Shown: piece after piece, positions 29,138 through 36,338 of the stretch | Layout: each line of letters starts with the position of its first letter | How positions within the stretch are numbered: position 1 is the first letter of the stretch | Notes under the pieces: model-generated | The model's input: the letters and a program-made list of their open reading frames with translations, nothing else | The model's database searches: none | Told to the model about the DNA's origin: nothing | From: Microbulbifer rhizosphaerae | Lineage (GTDB): Bacteria > Pseudomonadota > Gammaproteobacteria > Pseudomonadales > Cellvibrionaceae | Length of the DNA: 64,000 nucleotides | Assembly: GCF_014191725.1 (NCBI RefSeq) | Contig: NZ_JACHWZ010000019.1 | Span: 1-64,000, forward strand | Direction of reading: 5' to 3' | Program-made: the position numbers and the translations under genes

Positions 29138-29207
29138 TCGCCTGCAAGCAGGCTCCTACGGCCGGCCTGCGGCCCGCATGCGGAGCTGGAGCTCCGCGGT
29201 CCCGGGT
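29138..29207. repeat. Family A-type arm plus family B double hairpin
   Basis: CCTGCAAGCAGG followed by CTCCTAC, then GGCCTGCGGCCCGC and GCGGAGCTGGAGCTCCGC. It abuts the hscB start and lies next to the terminator-like hairpin at 29213-29244. Confidence 0.7.
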
Positions 29208-29212
29208 ATATT

Positions 29213-29244
29213 AAAAAGGCCGGCGTGCGCGGCGCACCCGGCCT
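29213..29244 (-). terminator. Strong intrinsic terminator between iscA and hscB
   Basis: On the minus strand AGGCCGG and GTGCG pair with CGCAC and CCGGCCT across a CCG loop with a one-base bulge, followed directly by TTTTT. It begins 20 bp after the iscA stop, inside the isc operon. It is predicted to attenuate transcription into hscBA-fdx-iscX. Confidence 0.75.
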
Positions 29245-29263
29245 CTTTTCGGCGAGGGGGAAA

Positions 29264-29587
29264 TCAAACGTGAAAACTTTCGCCGCAGCCGCACTCATTT
29301 TTCACATTGGGGTTGGAGAAGGCAAAGCCCTCATTCAACCCCTCCTTGATAAAGTCCAGCTCGGTGCCGTCCAGGTAGGCGAGGCTTTTCGGGTCCACCA
29401 CCAGCTTTACGCCACCCTGTTCGAACACTTCGTCTTCCGGCTCTGCCTGATCGACAAATTCGAGCACATAGGCGAGACCGGAACAACCGGCGGTTCTCAC
29501 ACCGACGCGGATGCCGATCCCCTTGCCGCGGTTGGCGAGCTGGCGCCGGACATGGGCCTGCGCCGCCTCGGTCATGGTGATAGCCAT
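29264..29587 (-). CDS. iscA: A-type Fe-S carrier IscA
   Basis: 107 aa from ATG 29587 (AAGGG eight bases upstream). The three conserved cysteines are present: one in [18 protein letters not shown] and two in [11 protein letters not shown]. It carries iron or Fe-S clusters to target proteins. It lies 37 bp after iscU and is the last gene before the internal terminator. Confidence 0.96.
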   Translation of the reverse strand: MAITMTEAAQAHVRRQLANRGKGIGIRVGVRTAGCSGLAYVLEFVDQAEPEDEVFEQGGVKLVVDPKSLAYLDGTELDFIKEGLNEGFAFSNPNVKNECGCGESFHV

Positions 29588-29624
29588 AAACAATACCCTT
29601 ACTGCTTCGCTTGGGCCTTACTGG

Positions 29625-30041
29625 TTAGCCGGTCGCTTCTTCCTTACCTTCTGCTGTCAGTTGGCCGCGCTTCTCACGGATATTGCGTACCGCCGCCTTG
29701 ATGGCGTCCTCCGCCAGCACCGAGCAGTGAATCTTTACCGGCGGCAGGGCCAGTTCCTCGGCGATGGCGGTGTTCCTGATCTGCTCCGCCTCGTCGATAG
29801 TCTTGCCCTTGACCCACTCGGTGAGCAGGGAGCTGGAGGCAATGGCGGAACCGCAGCCGTAGGTTTTGAATTTCGCGTCTTCGATCACGCCGTTTTCATT
29901 CACCTGGATTTGCAGGCGCATCACATCGCCACAGGCGGGGGCACCCACCATTCCGGTACCCACGTTGTCCGCTTTCTCGTCCATACGGCCGACGTTGCGA
30001 GGGCGCTCGTAGTGATCGATGACTTTGTCGCTATAGGCCAT
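29625..30041 (-). CDS. iscU: Fe-S scaffold protein IscU
   Basis: 138 aa; the core equals the E. coli protein (128 aa) with a short extra KEEATG-type tail. Cluster-ligand cysteines occur in VGAPACGDVM, KTYGCGSAIASSSLLTEW and LPPVKIHCSVLAEDAI, and the HscA-recognition LPPVK motif is present. Start: MAYSDKVIDHYERPRNVG with GGAG upstream. Confidence 0.97.
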   Translation of the reverse strand: MAYSDKVIDHYERPRNVGRMDEKADNVGTGMVGAPACGDVMRLQIQVNENGVIEDAKFKTYGCGSAIASSSLLTEWVKGKTIDEAEQIRNTAIAEELALPPVKIHCSVLAEDAIKAAVRNIREKRGQLTAEGKEEATG

Positions 30042-30091
30042 GATTTTTTTCTCCTAAAACTTTCCCGCTGGATGGGGCCTGTTAACAGGCC

Positions 30092-31312
30092 CTAATGAGC
30101 TGCCCATTCAATGGTATTGAGATCGATGCCGTCTTTGTACATATCCCACAGAGGCGACAGCTCGCGAAGCTTCTCCACCGCCTGGCGCACTTCCGCGGCC
30201 GCGGTGTCCACGTCCTGCTCGCTGGTAAAACGGCCGAAGCTGAAACGCAGGGAGCTGTGCGCCATCTCGTCATTTACGCCCAGGGCGCGCAGCACATAGC
30301 TGGGTTCCAGGCTCGCAGAGGTGCAGGCGGAGCCGGAGGAAATCGCCAGTTCGCGCAGCGACATGATCAGGCTCTCGCCCTCCACAAACGCGAAACTCAC
30401 GTTCAGGTTGCCGGGCACCCGCTGTTCGCGGGAGCCATTGATATGCACTTCCTCCATATCCTTGATCGCGTCCCAAAAGCGCTGGCGCAGCCCCAACAGG
30501 CGCTCGGCCTCTTGGGCCATTTCCTCTTTCGCAATACGGAAGGCCTCGCCCATACCCACGATCTGGTGGGTGGGCAGTGTGCCGGAGCGCATGCCGCGTT
30601 CGTGGCCGCCACCGTGCATCTGTGCCTCGATGCGCACCCTCGGCTTGCGGCGCACATACAGGGCGCCGATGCCTTTGGGGCCGTAGACTTTGTGCGCGGA
30701 GAAGGACATCAGGTCCACTTTTATTTCCGCCAGGTCGATGGGCAGCTTGCCGGCGCTCTGCGCCGCGTCCACATGGAAAATCACTTTGCGTGCGCGGCAC
30801 AACTCGCCGATTGCCGCGATATCGTTGACCACGCCGATCTCGTTGTTGACGTGCATCAGGCTGACCAGGATGGTGTCCTCGCGCAGGGCTTCCTCCACCT
30901 GTGACTGGTAGACGATGCCGTCGGTGCGCGGGTTGAGGTAGGTCACCTCGAAGCCCTCGCGCTCCAGTTGGCGGCAGGTATCCAGCACCGCTTTGTGCTC
31001 GATCTTGGAGGTGATGATGTGCTTGCCCCGGCCCTGGTAGAAGTGGGCCGCGCCCTTGATCGCCAGGTTGTCGGACTCGGTGGCGCCGCTGGTCCAGACG
31101 ATTTCCCGCGGGTCGGCGTTTACCAGTTCAGCCACATGGCGACGCGCCTCTTCCACCGCCTCTTCCGCCTTCCAGCCGAACAGGTGCGAGCGGGACGCCG
31201 GGTTGCCGAAGTTGCCGTCCATAGTCAGCTGCTCCGCCATTTTGCTGGCGACGCGCGGGTCCACCGGGCAGGTGGCCGAATAGTCCAGGTAGATGGGAAA
31301 CTTCATAGTCAT
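30092..31312 (-). CDS. iscS: Cysteine desulfurase IscS
   Basis: 406 aa. The start at 31312 ([20 protein letters not shown]) is chosen because GAGCGGA lies six bases upstream; the ATG two codons later is the exact E. coli equivalent. The PLP-binding lysine is in [20 protein letters not shown] and the active-site Cys is in [20 protein letters not shown]. It delivers sulfur from cysteine to IscU and to tRNA thiolation enzymes. Confidence 0.97.
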   Translation of the reverse strand: MTMKFPIYLDYSATCPVDPRVASKMAEQLTMDGNFGNPASRSHLFGWKAEEAVEEARRHVAELVNADPREIVWTSGATESDNLAIKGAAHFYQGRGKHIITSKIEHKAVLDTCRQLEREGFEVTYLNPRTDGIVYQSQVEEALREDTILVSLMHVNNEIGVVNDIAAIGELCRARKVIFHVDAAQSAGKLPIDLAEIKVDLMSFSAHKVYGPKGIGALYVRRKPRVRIEAQMHGGGHERGMRSGTLPTHQIVGMGEAFRIAKEEMAQEAERLLGLRQRFWDAIKDMEEVHINGSREQRVPGNLNVSFAFVEGESLIMSLRELAISSGSACTSASLEPSYVLRALGVNDEMAHSSLRFSFGRFTSEQDVDTAAAEVRQAVEKLRELSPLWDMYKDGIDLNTIEWAAH

Positions 31313-31374
31313 ATCGTGTCCGCTCAAAAAAACCCTCAAAAATCCCGTTGCAAGAACCCGCCGCAGGCGCCGGG

Positions 31375-31854
31375 TTACAGGCTGCCGAGCAACGCCACCT
31401 TTTCCTCAGGAGCGGCCTCGCGCATTTCCTGGCGCCGTGCCACTTCCTGCACCTCCGCCCGCGCCACAAGGTCACCCAGGCTGATACTGCTCAGGAAGTT
31501 GTGAATCTGTTCGCTCAGGTCGCACCACAGGTAGTGGGTCAGGCATTGCTCGCCGCCGGCGCAGTCGTTGTTGCCGCCGCAACTGGTGGCATCCACCGAC
31601 TCGTTGACCGCATCCACTATCTGTGCCACAAAAATTTCCTCGCCGCCCCGCGCCAGGCGGTAACCGCCACCGGGGCCGCGCACACTGGACACCAGCCCAG
31701 ATTGGCGCAGCCGGGAAAACAGCTGCTCCAGATAGGACAGGGAGATACCCTGGCGCTTGGAGATATCCGCCAGACTGATAGGGCCGCGATCGGCGTGTAA
31801 CGCCAGATCCAGCATCGCCGTGACCGCATAGCGGCCTTTGGTTGTCAAACGCAT
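31375..31854 (-). CDS. iscR: Rrf2-family [2Fe-2S] regulator IscR
   Basis: 159 aa. An N-terminal winged helix ([20 protein letters not shown]) is followed by the dimer helix. The cluster-binding cysteines sit in [20 protein letters not shown], which also contains the conserved His ligand. Holo-IscR represses its own operon; two IscR-type sites overlap the promoter just upstream. The iscS ATG is 62 bp downstream of the iscR stop. Confidence 0.97.
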   Translation of the reverse strand: MRLTTKGRYAVTAMLDLALHADRGPISLADISKRQGISLSYLEQLFSRLRQSGLVSSVRGPGGGYRLARGGEEIFVAQIVDAVNESVDATSCGGNNDCAGGEQCLTHYLWCDLSEQIHNFLSSISLGDLVARAEVQEVARRQEMREAAPEEKVALLGSL

Positions 31855-31884
31855 ATCAGTTCCCGCCTGTTCCGAACGGCCGCG

Positions 31885-31913
31885 AGTATGGAATAACCCA
31901 CCAAGCTAGTCAA
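31885..31913 (-). promoter_or_regulatory. isc operon promoter
   Basis: Minus-strand -35 TTGACT (31913-31908) and -10 CATACT (31890-31885) are separated by 17 bp. The predicted start is near 31878, giving a 5' leader of about 24 nt before the iscR ATG. The -35 box lies within the proximal IscR-type site. Confidence 0.65.
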
Positions 31914-31942
31914 GTATATAGCCTAGCAATGTAGTCAGGTAT
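31893..31942 (-). promoter_or_regulatory. Two directly adjacent IscR type 1 boxes
   Basis: Read on the minus strand, 31917-31893 begins ATACTTGACTA and ends GGTTAT; 31942-31918 begins ATACCTGACTA and ends GGCTAT. Both follow the 25-bp type 1 IscR pattern (ATA-SYY-GACT ... STAT). They abut without a gap and cover the -35 region of iscR. Confidence 0.65.
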
Positions 31943-31984
31943 TGGAAGGGTAATGGCGAATACTGACCAACCATTCCCACCGCT

Positions 31985-32773
31985 CTATTCCCCTGGCCTT
32001 CCCGTGCCGCCGGTGCGGTGAATATAGTTCTGGATCGCGGTCAGCATGCCGCGCAGTATGCCCAGCTCCATATCGTCCGGGCGCACACGACTGAACAGGC
32101 GGCGCAGGCGGGTCATGGTCTGGCGGGGATTGTCCGGATCGATAAAGCCCAGTTCCCCCAGCGCCCGTTGCAGGTGGTCGAAATAGAGCTCCATATCCCG
32201 GGCCTTGGCCGGCGGCCTGTCCCAGTCGGCGTAGCTGAGTTCGGCGCCCTTCTCCAGCTCTAGCGCGGCCACACGCACCTCGTAAGACAGCACCTGTACC
32301 GCGGTGGCCAGGTTGAGGGAGCTGTAGTCCGGGTTGGCCGGAATATGCACATGGTAATTGCAGGCCTGCAGCTCCTCGTTGGTGAGGCCCCGATCCTCGC
32401 GCCCGAATACCAGGGCCACCGGATGGGCGGTGGCCTCCGCCACCGCTCGCTCGCCGCACTGGCGCGGAGTCAGCAACGGCCAGGGGATGCGGCGCTCGCG
32501 CGCACTGGTTGCCATCACCAGGCCGCAGTCGGCCACGGCCTCCTCCAGGGTGTCCACCACCACCGCCGTGTCCAGCAGGTCCGCGGCGCCGGCGGCGCGC
32601 CAGATGGCATTGGCGGCGGGAAATTCCCTCGGCGCCACCAGGTACAGCTGGCTCAGGCCCATGTTCTTCAGCGCGCGAGCGGCGCCGCCGATATTGCCGG
32701 GGTGGGCGGTGTTCACAAGGACCACGCGCACATTGTCGAGGGGAGAGGTGTCCAAGGGGGAATCGGGCATCAT
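31985..32773 (-). CDS. trmJ: tRNA (cytidine/uridine-2'-O-)-methyltransferase TrmJ
   Basis: 262 aa from ATG 32773. The conserved family start VRVVLVNTAHPGNIGGAARALKNMGL lies some 14 residues in; an ATG one codon later is equally possible. SPOUT/TrmD-fold motifs are ALVFGREDRGLTNEEL and SLNLATAVQVLSYEVR (trefoil-knot SAM site). It methylates the 2'-O of position 32 in certain tRNAs. The suhB/trmJ divergent pair upstream of iscR is the usual arrangement. Confidence 0.95.
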   Translation of the reverse strand: MMPDSPLDTSPLDNVRVVLVNTAHPGNIGGAARALKNMGLSQLYLVAPREFPAANAIWRAAGAADLLDTAVVVDTLEEAVADCGLVMATSARERRIPWPLLTPRQCGERAVAEATAHPVALVFGREDRGLTNEELQACNYHVHIPANPDYSSLNLATAVQVLSYEVRVAALELEKGAELSYADWDRPPAKARDMELYFDHLQRALGELGFIDPDNPRQTMTRLRRLFSRVRPDDMELGILRGMLTAIQNYIHRTGGTGRPGE

Positions 32774-32927
32774 TGAACAAATATTCCGTAGGAGGGCCGA
32801 CGGCCTCTCCGCACAGGGCTGAAATCGGGCCGCGGAGTGTAGCAAATATACGGCGGAATCCCTACAATCCTCCCCCGCCGGCCAGCCCGGCCCCTGCTTT
32901 TTAATTAATCACTGGTGCGGAATTGCT

Positions 32928-33731
32928 ATGGAACCCATGCTGAATATTGCCCTGCGCGCGGCGCGCAAGGCCGGGGAGCTGATCGAACGGGCCTGGGAGC
33001 GCGGCGACCACCTGATCCCGGAGGAGAAGGGGCGCAACGATTTCGTCACCCAGGTGGACCGGGCAGCCGAACAGGAGATCATCTACCACCTGCGCAAGGC
33101 TTTCCCCCGGCACAGCATCCGCGCCGAAGAGAGCGGCCTGCAGGAGGGCGCCGAGCCGGAGTACGAGTGGATCATCGATCCGCTGGACGGCACCACCAAC
33201 TTCATCCACGGCATACCCCAGTTTTGCGTTTCCATCGCCTGCCGCTACCGCGGCCGCATCGAGCACGCGGTGGTACTGGACCCCATCAAGCGCGAAGAAT
33301 TCACTGCGAGCCGCGGCCGCGGCGCGGCACTCAATGGCCGCCGTATCCGCGTGTCGCCGCGCCAGAACATGCGCGGCGCGCTGATCGGCACCGGCATCCC
33401 GTTCAACGGCCCCGCACTGGAGAATATCGATCCTTATCTGGCGGCGCTGAAGGAGATCGCCGGCCAGACCGCGGGCATCCGCCGCCCGGGCGCCGCCGCC
33501 CTGGACCTGGCCTATGTGGCCGCGGGCCGCTTCGACGGTTTCTGGGAGATGTACCTGAGCTCCTGGGATATCGCCGCCGGCTCGCTGCTGGTGAAAGAGG
33601 CCGGAGGTCTGATCAGCGACTTCCGCGGCGGCGACGACTACCTGGACTCTGGCCATCTGGTATGCGCCACGCCCAAGGTGTTCAAACCGCTGTTGCAGAT
33701 AGTGGGCAGGCACCTGGGGCATGTGCGGTAG
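32928..33731 (+). CDS. suhB: Inositol-1-monophosphatase family protein SuhB
   Basis: 267 aa, as in E. coli. Metal-site motifs: EESG near residue 66, IIDPLDGTTNFIHGIPQFCVSIA, and SWDIAAGSLLVKEAGG near the C-terminus. It hydrolyses inositol monophosphate in vitro; in E. coli it also acts in rRNA antitermination complexes. It is divergent from trmJ with a 154-bp shared upstream region. Confidence 0.96.
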   Translation: MEPMLNIALRAARKAGELIERAWERGDHLIPEEKGRNDFVTQVDRAAEQEIIYHLRKAFPRHSIRAEESGLQEGAEPEYEWIIDPLDGTTNFIHGIPQFCVSIACRYRGRIEHAVVLDPIKREEFTASRGRGAALNGRRIRVSPRQNMRGALIGTGIPFNGPALENIDPYLAALKEIAGQTAGIRRPGAAALDLAYVAAGRFDGFWEMYLSSWDIAAGSLLVKEAGGLISDFRGGDDYLDSGHLVCATPKVFKPLLQIVGRHLGHVR

Positions 33732-33860
33732 CCCGGGAGCGCGGAGCTCCAGCTCCGCTTGCGGGCCGCAGGCCCGCTACTGGAAGGATGCGCAGATGCG
33801 CTAACCGGAACTCGCGGGATTGTCGTAGGAGCGGCGCCATGGCCGCGATCGATCTCGCCG
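33732..33860. repeat. Family B double hairpin followed by a single family A arm
   Basis: 33732-33778 carries GCGGAGCTCCAGCTCCGC then GCGGGCCGCAGGCCCGC, directly at the suhB stop. A lone GTAGGAGCGGCGCCATGGCC arm starts near 33826. Confidence 0.7.
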
Positions 33861-33907
33861 CTGAGTGCGCAGCCTCTGGGCCCTGGCCCTGTAGCCAGTT
33901 CAAAGGC

Positions 33908-34017
33908 GGTCCTGCTGCCGGGGGCTGTTTGCCAGACACGCCGTAAATACATCCTGTAGGCTCTAATCGGCATCCCTGCCTCATAAGGTCTGGCAAACAG
34001 CCCCCGGCAGCAGGACC
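33908..34017 (-). repeat. Family D long hairpin: 30-bp perfect arms around a conserved loop block
   Basis: Arms 33908-33937 and 33988-34017 are perfect 30-bp inverted repeats (outer end GGTCCTGCTGCC, inner end TTTGCCAGAC). The 50-nt spacer, read on the minus strand, contains GGCAGGGATGCC and TACAGGATGTA hairpins and matches the spacer at 55418-55452. It lies 40 bp beyond the stop of the di-heme peroxidase gene, in the sense orientation of that transcript. Confidence 0.8.
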
Positions 34018-34056
34018 TTCGCATCAGCTTCGTTTATTCTTTCCACCGACCACTCC

Positions 34057-35301
34057 TTACTCCGGCGCCCGCCACAGCGGATCGTCCTCCGACAGCGGCG
34101 AAGTCAGGGTTTCCAGGAATGCGATCACCTGCCCCATCTGCTCTTCGCTCAACCCCAGCGGCAGAATATCGAAATGCGGCCGGCTGGGGTGCTGCTCGCG
34201 GTCGTAATATGGCGGGGTGGGATTGTTGTAGTGGGCCAGCACCTGCTCCAGTGTGGCCAGCTGTCCCGACTGCATATAGGGCGCGGTGTGGGCGACATTG
34301 CGCAGTGTAGGTGTCTTGAAGGCCCCCACCAGCTCCGGCCCCTGTTTCTTCAGGAAGCGCATCTCCAGGCAGTCCTCCGCTCCGGCATCGCTCCAGGGGG
34401 AGAGACAGGTAAAGCCATCCTTTTCCAGCGCCGCCACTCCCCCGTAGCGCCCCAGGTCCACCTGCGCAGGGTCCGGTTCCGGCGCGCCTATATTGTGAAA
34501 CTCGTAATTGGTGAACAGCGGTCCGTTGTGGCAGCTGGCACAGTTTGCCCGGCCCATAAACAGGCGCATACCCGCCACCTCGCCCTCAGTCATCAATGTG
34601 GCCAGGGCCCCGCGGTCGCCGCTGTCGCGCTGTAGCTGGGCGACAAAGCGGTCGAAGCGCGCCGGGCGCAGTTGCAGCCGGCGCTCATAAGCCATGATTG
34701 ACTTGCCCACCCGGCTGAGCACCCGGTTGAGCACTGCCCTCTGCCTTCGGGACAGCCTGCCGCCACTCCTCTTCGGCAGGCGATCCAGGCCGGCGCTGTC
34801 GCCGAAGACCTGTTCGAATTCCCCGCGGTAGTACCGCCGGATCAGCTGCGCCACTTCAAGCGGCGCCAGGCCGTGCTCACCGGGGTCCTGCAGTGGCCCC
34901 AGCGCCTGGGACCAGAGGCTGTCCTTGCGGCCGTCCCAGAACAGCCAGGGACTGTGGCCGGCACCTAGAATGGTGGGCGCATTGCGCCGGGTGATGCCCA
35001 GTGCCCGCGAACGGGGCAGGCCGTCGGTAAAATACTTCTGCGGCTGATGGCAGCTGGCGCAGGCCACCTGACCGTTGGCACTGAGCCGGGTATCGAAAAA
35101 CAGCCGGTGGCCGAGCGCCGCCGCGCGCGGATCGTCCGCCACCCCGTTGTCCGGGGCCGGGGGCAGCGGCGGCAGCGCCTGCAGGGAGAAGCGCTCGAGG
35201 AAGTGGATATCCGACGGGGTAAAACGGTAAATTTCCTCGCCGCCGGCAAACGCCAGGGAACACCAAGCCACAAGCAGCGGCAGCAGTCTCTTCACGGCCA
35301 C
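34057..35301 (-). CDS. Di-heme cytochrome c peroxidase / MauG-family protein
   Basis: 414 aa with a signal peptide (about 1-19). Two c-type heme-binding motifs, both CASCH: one in QVACASCHQPQKYF (about residue 81) and one in RANCASCHNGPLF (about residue 250). Further blocks typical of bacterial CCP/MauG enzymes are RNAPTILGAG and KTPTLRNVAHTAPYMQSG. It is a periplasmic peroxidase or a MauG-like maturation enzyme; which of the two cannot be decided from sequence alone. Its start follows the 301-aa YtkA-like gene by 3 bp, so they are almost certainly cotranscribed. Confidence 0.88.
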   Translation of the reverse strand: MAVKRLLPLLVAWCSLAFAGGEEIYRFTPSDIHFLERFSLQALPPLPPAPDNGVADDPRAAALGHRLFFDTRLSANGQVACASCHQPQKYFTDGLPRSRALGITRRNAPTILGAGHSPWLFWDGRKDSLWSQALGPLQDPGEHGLAPLEVAQLIRRYYRGEFEQVFGDSAGLDRLPKRSGGRLSRRQRAVLNRVLSRVGKSIMAYERRLQLRPARFDRFVAQLQRDSGDRGALATLMTEGEVAGMRLFMGRANCASCHNGPLFTNYEFHNIGAPEPDPAQVDLGRYGGVAALEKDGFTCLSPWSDAGAEDCLEMRFLKKQGPELVGAFKTPTLRNVAHTAPYMQSGQLATLEQVLAHYNNPTPPYYDREQHPSRPHFDILPLGLSEEQMGQVIAFLETLTSPLSEDDPLWRAPE

Positions 35302-35304
35302 CTC

Positions 35305-36210
35305 CTACAAGCGGATATTGAAAGTGACAGCGTCATCCAGAGGCCCGGCGGAGACCTTGAAGGTCATCACCCACCAGCCGGTCATCTGGAACTTGACCCC
35401 CTGCACCCGGTAGACCCCGGGTTCCACTTCACCGGTTACCCGCGGCTGTGTGGGCAGCCCGTGCACATGTCCGGGCATATGCCCCTCGATCTCGATTTCG
35501 GCATCACCCAACGGCTCGCCGTCCAGACGTGAGAGCATCAGTTTCCAACTGTGTATCTCGTTGAGCGGCACCCGGCTGTTCCCGGTTTCTGGTTCCACAT
35601 GCGCAAACACCGCCAGCTCGCGGGAAATCTGGAAACTGCGCAAATCCAGTTCCCCGGGAATATTCTGCCCGCTGGCCGCGGGCACCGCGAGGGACATATC
35701 CGCTGGCGTTGCCCCATCGCCAGGAACGACATTCATATTCAGTTTGCTCGGGTGAACGCTGCGAATCCGCGCATTGTGTCCGGAAGTAAGCGAATCGCTT
35801 CCATCCAATTGCAACGGGCCCGACAGGCGTATGTGCGGTTGCCAGATTTCCCGGTAGCCGACTTCCAGCAGCGCCAGCGCCCGCTGCCGCTCGCTCAGCC
35901 CGCGTTCGCGCAAGCTGGCCGCCTGCTGTTGCCAGCGGGGAATTTCTCCAGCGAACAGGTCGATCGTCTCGCCCAGCGCCGCCCGCTCCTCCCCTTCAGG
36001 CAGCGAGCGCAGCTTGACCCGCAGCTGATTCAGGGTTTTGCGCAGGGAATTGCCGTGACGGATCGCAGTCACCGACTCCGCCTGCAGCCCCTCGGCACTG
36101 CGCAGCATCTCGCCGCCGAGTGCCATCAGGGATCGGCTGGGGGATTCGTCGGCAAAAAGCGGGGTGGGTAAAAGCAGAGCCGCGGTAAGAACAATAAAAC
36201 GGGGTTGCAT
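35305..36210 (-). CDS. Secreted protein with C-terminal YtkA/FixH-like beta-domain
   Basis: 301 aa. Signal peptide 1-20 (PTPLFA). A helical region with likely coiled-coil character covers about 25-115. The C-terminal part contains GHMPGHVHGLPTQPRVTGEV and GVYRVQGVKFQMTGWWVMTF, a pattern seen in YtkA-like domains; the His/Met cluster (HMPGHVHG) could bind copper or another soft metal. Function is not known. It sits between the LVIVD-repeat gene and the di-heme peroxidase and is nearly fused to the latter, so the three may act together. Confidence 0.7.
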   Translation of the reverse strand: MQPRFIVLTAALLLPTPLFADESPSRSLMALGGEMLRSAEGLQAESVTAIRHGNSLRKTLNQLRVKLRSLPEGEERAALGETIDLFAGEIPRWQQQAASLRERGLSERQRALALLEVGYREIWQPHIRLSGPLQLDGSDSLTSGHNARIRSVHPSKLNMNVVPGDGATPADMSLAVPAASGQNIPGELDLRSFQISRELAVFAHVEPETGNSRVPLNEIHSWKLMLSRLDGEPLGDAEIEIEGHMPGHVHGLPTQPRVTGEVEPGVYRVQGVKFQMTGWWVMTFKVSAGPLDDAVTFNIRL

Positions 36211-36246
36211 GCTGACTCCCGAACTTCAGTTGTTATTTTTGCTTTG

Positions 36247-36319
36247 TAGGAGCGGGCCATGCCCGCGATCGGCGGTGGTTCAATCCACAGATCAATCGCG
36301 GGCATGGCCCGCTCCTACG
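36247..36319. repeat. Family A REP-like inverted pair
   Basis: GTAGGAGCGGGCCATGCCCG starts at 36247; the inverted copy (CGGGCATGGCCCGCTCCTAC) ends near 36318. It is the most perfect family A pair in the window. It separates the LVIVD-repeat gene from the YtkA-like gene. Confidence 0.85.
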
Positions 36320-36338
36320 GGGGGAGAGTGCCTGCAAA

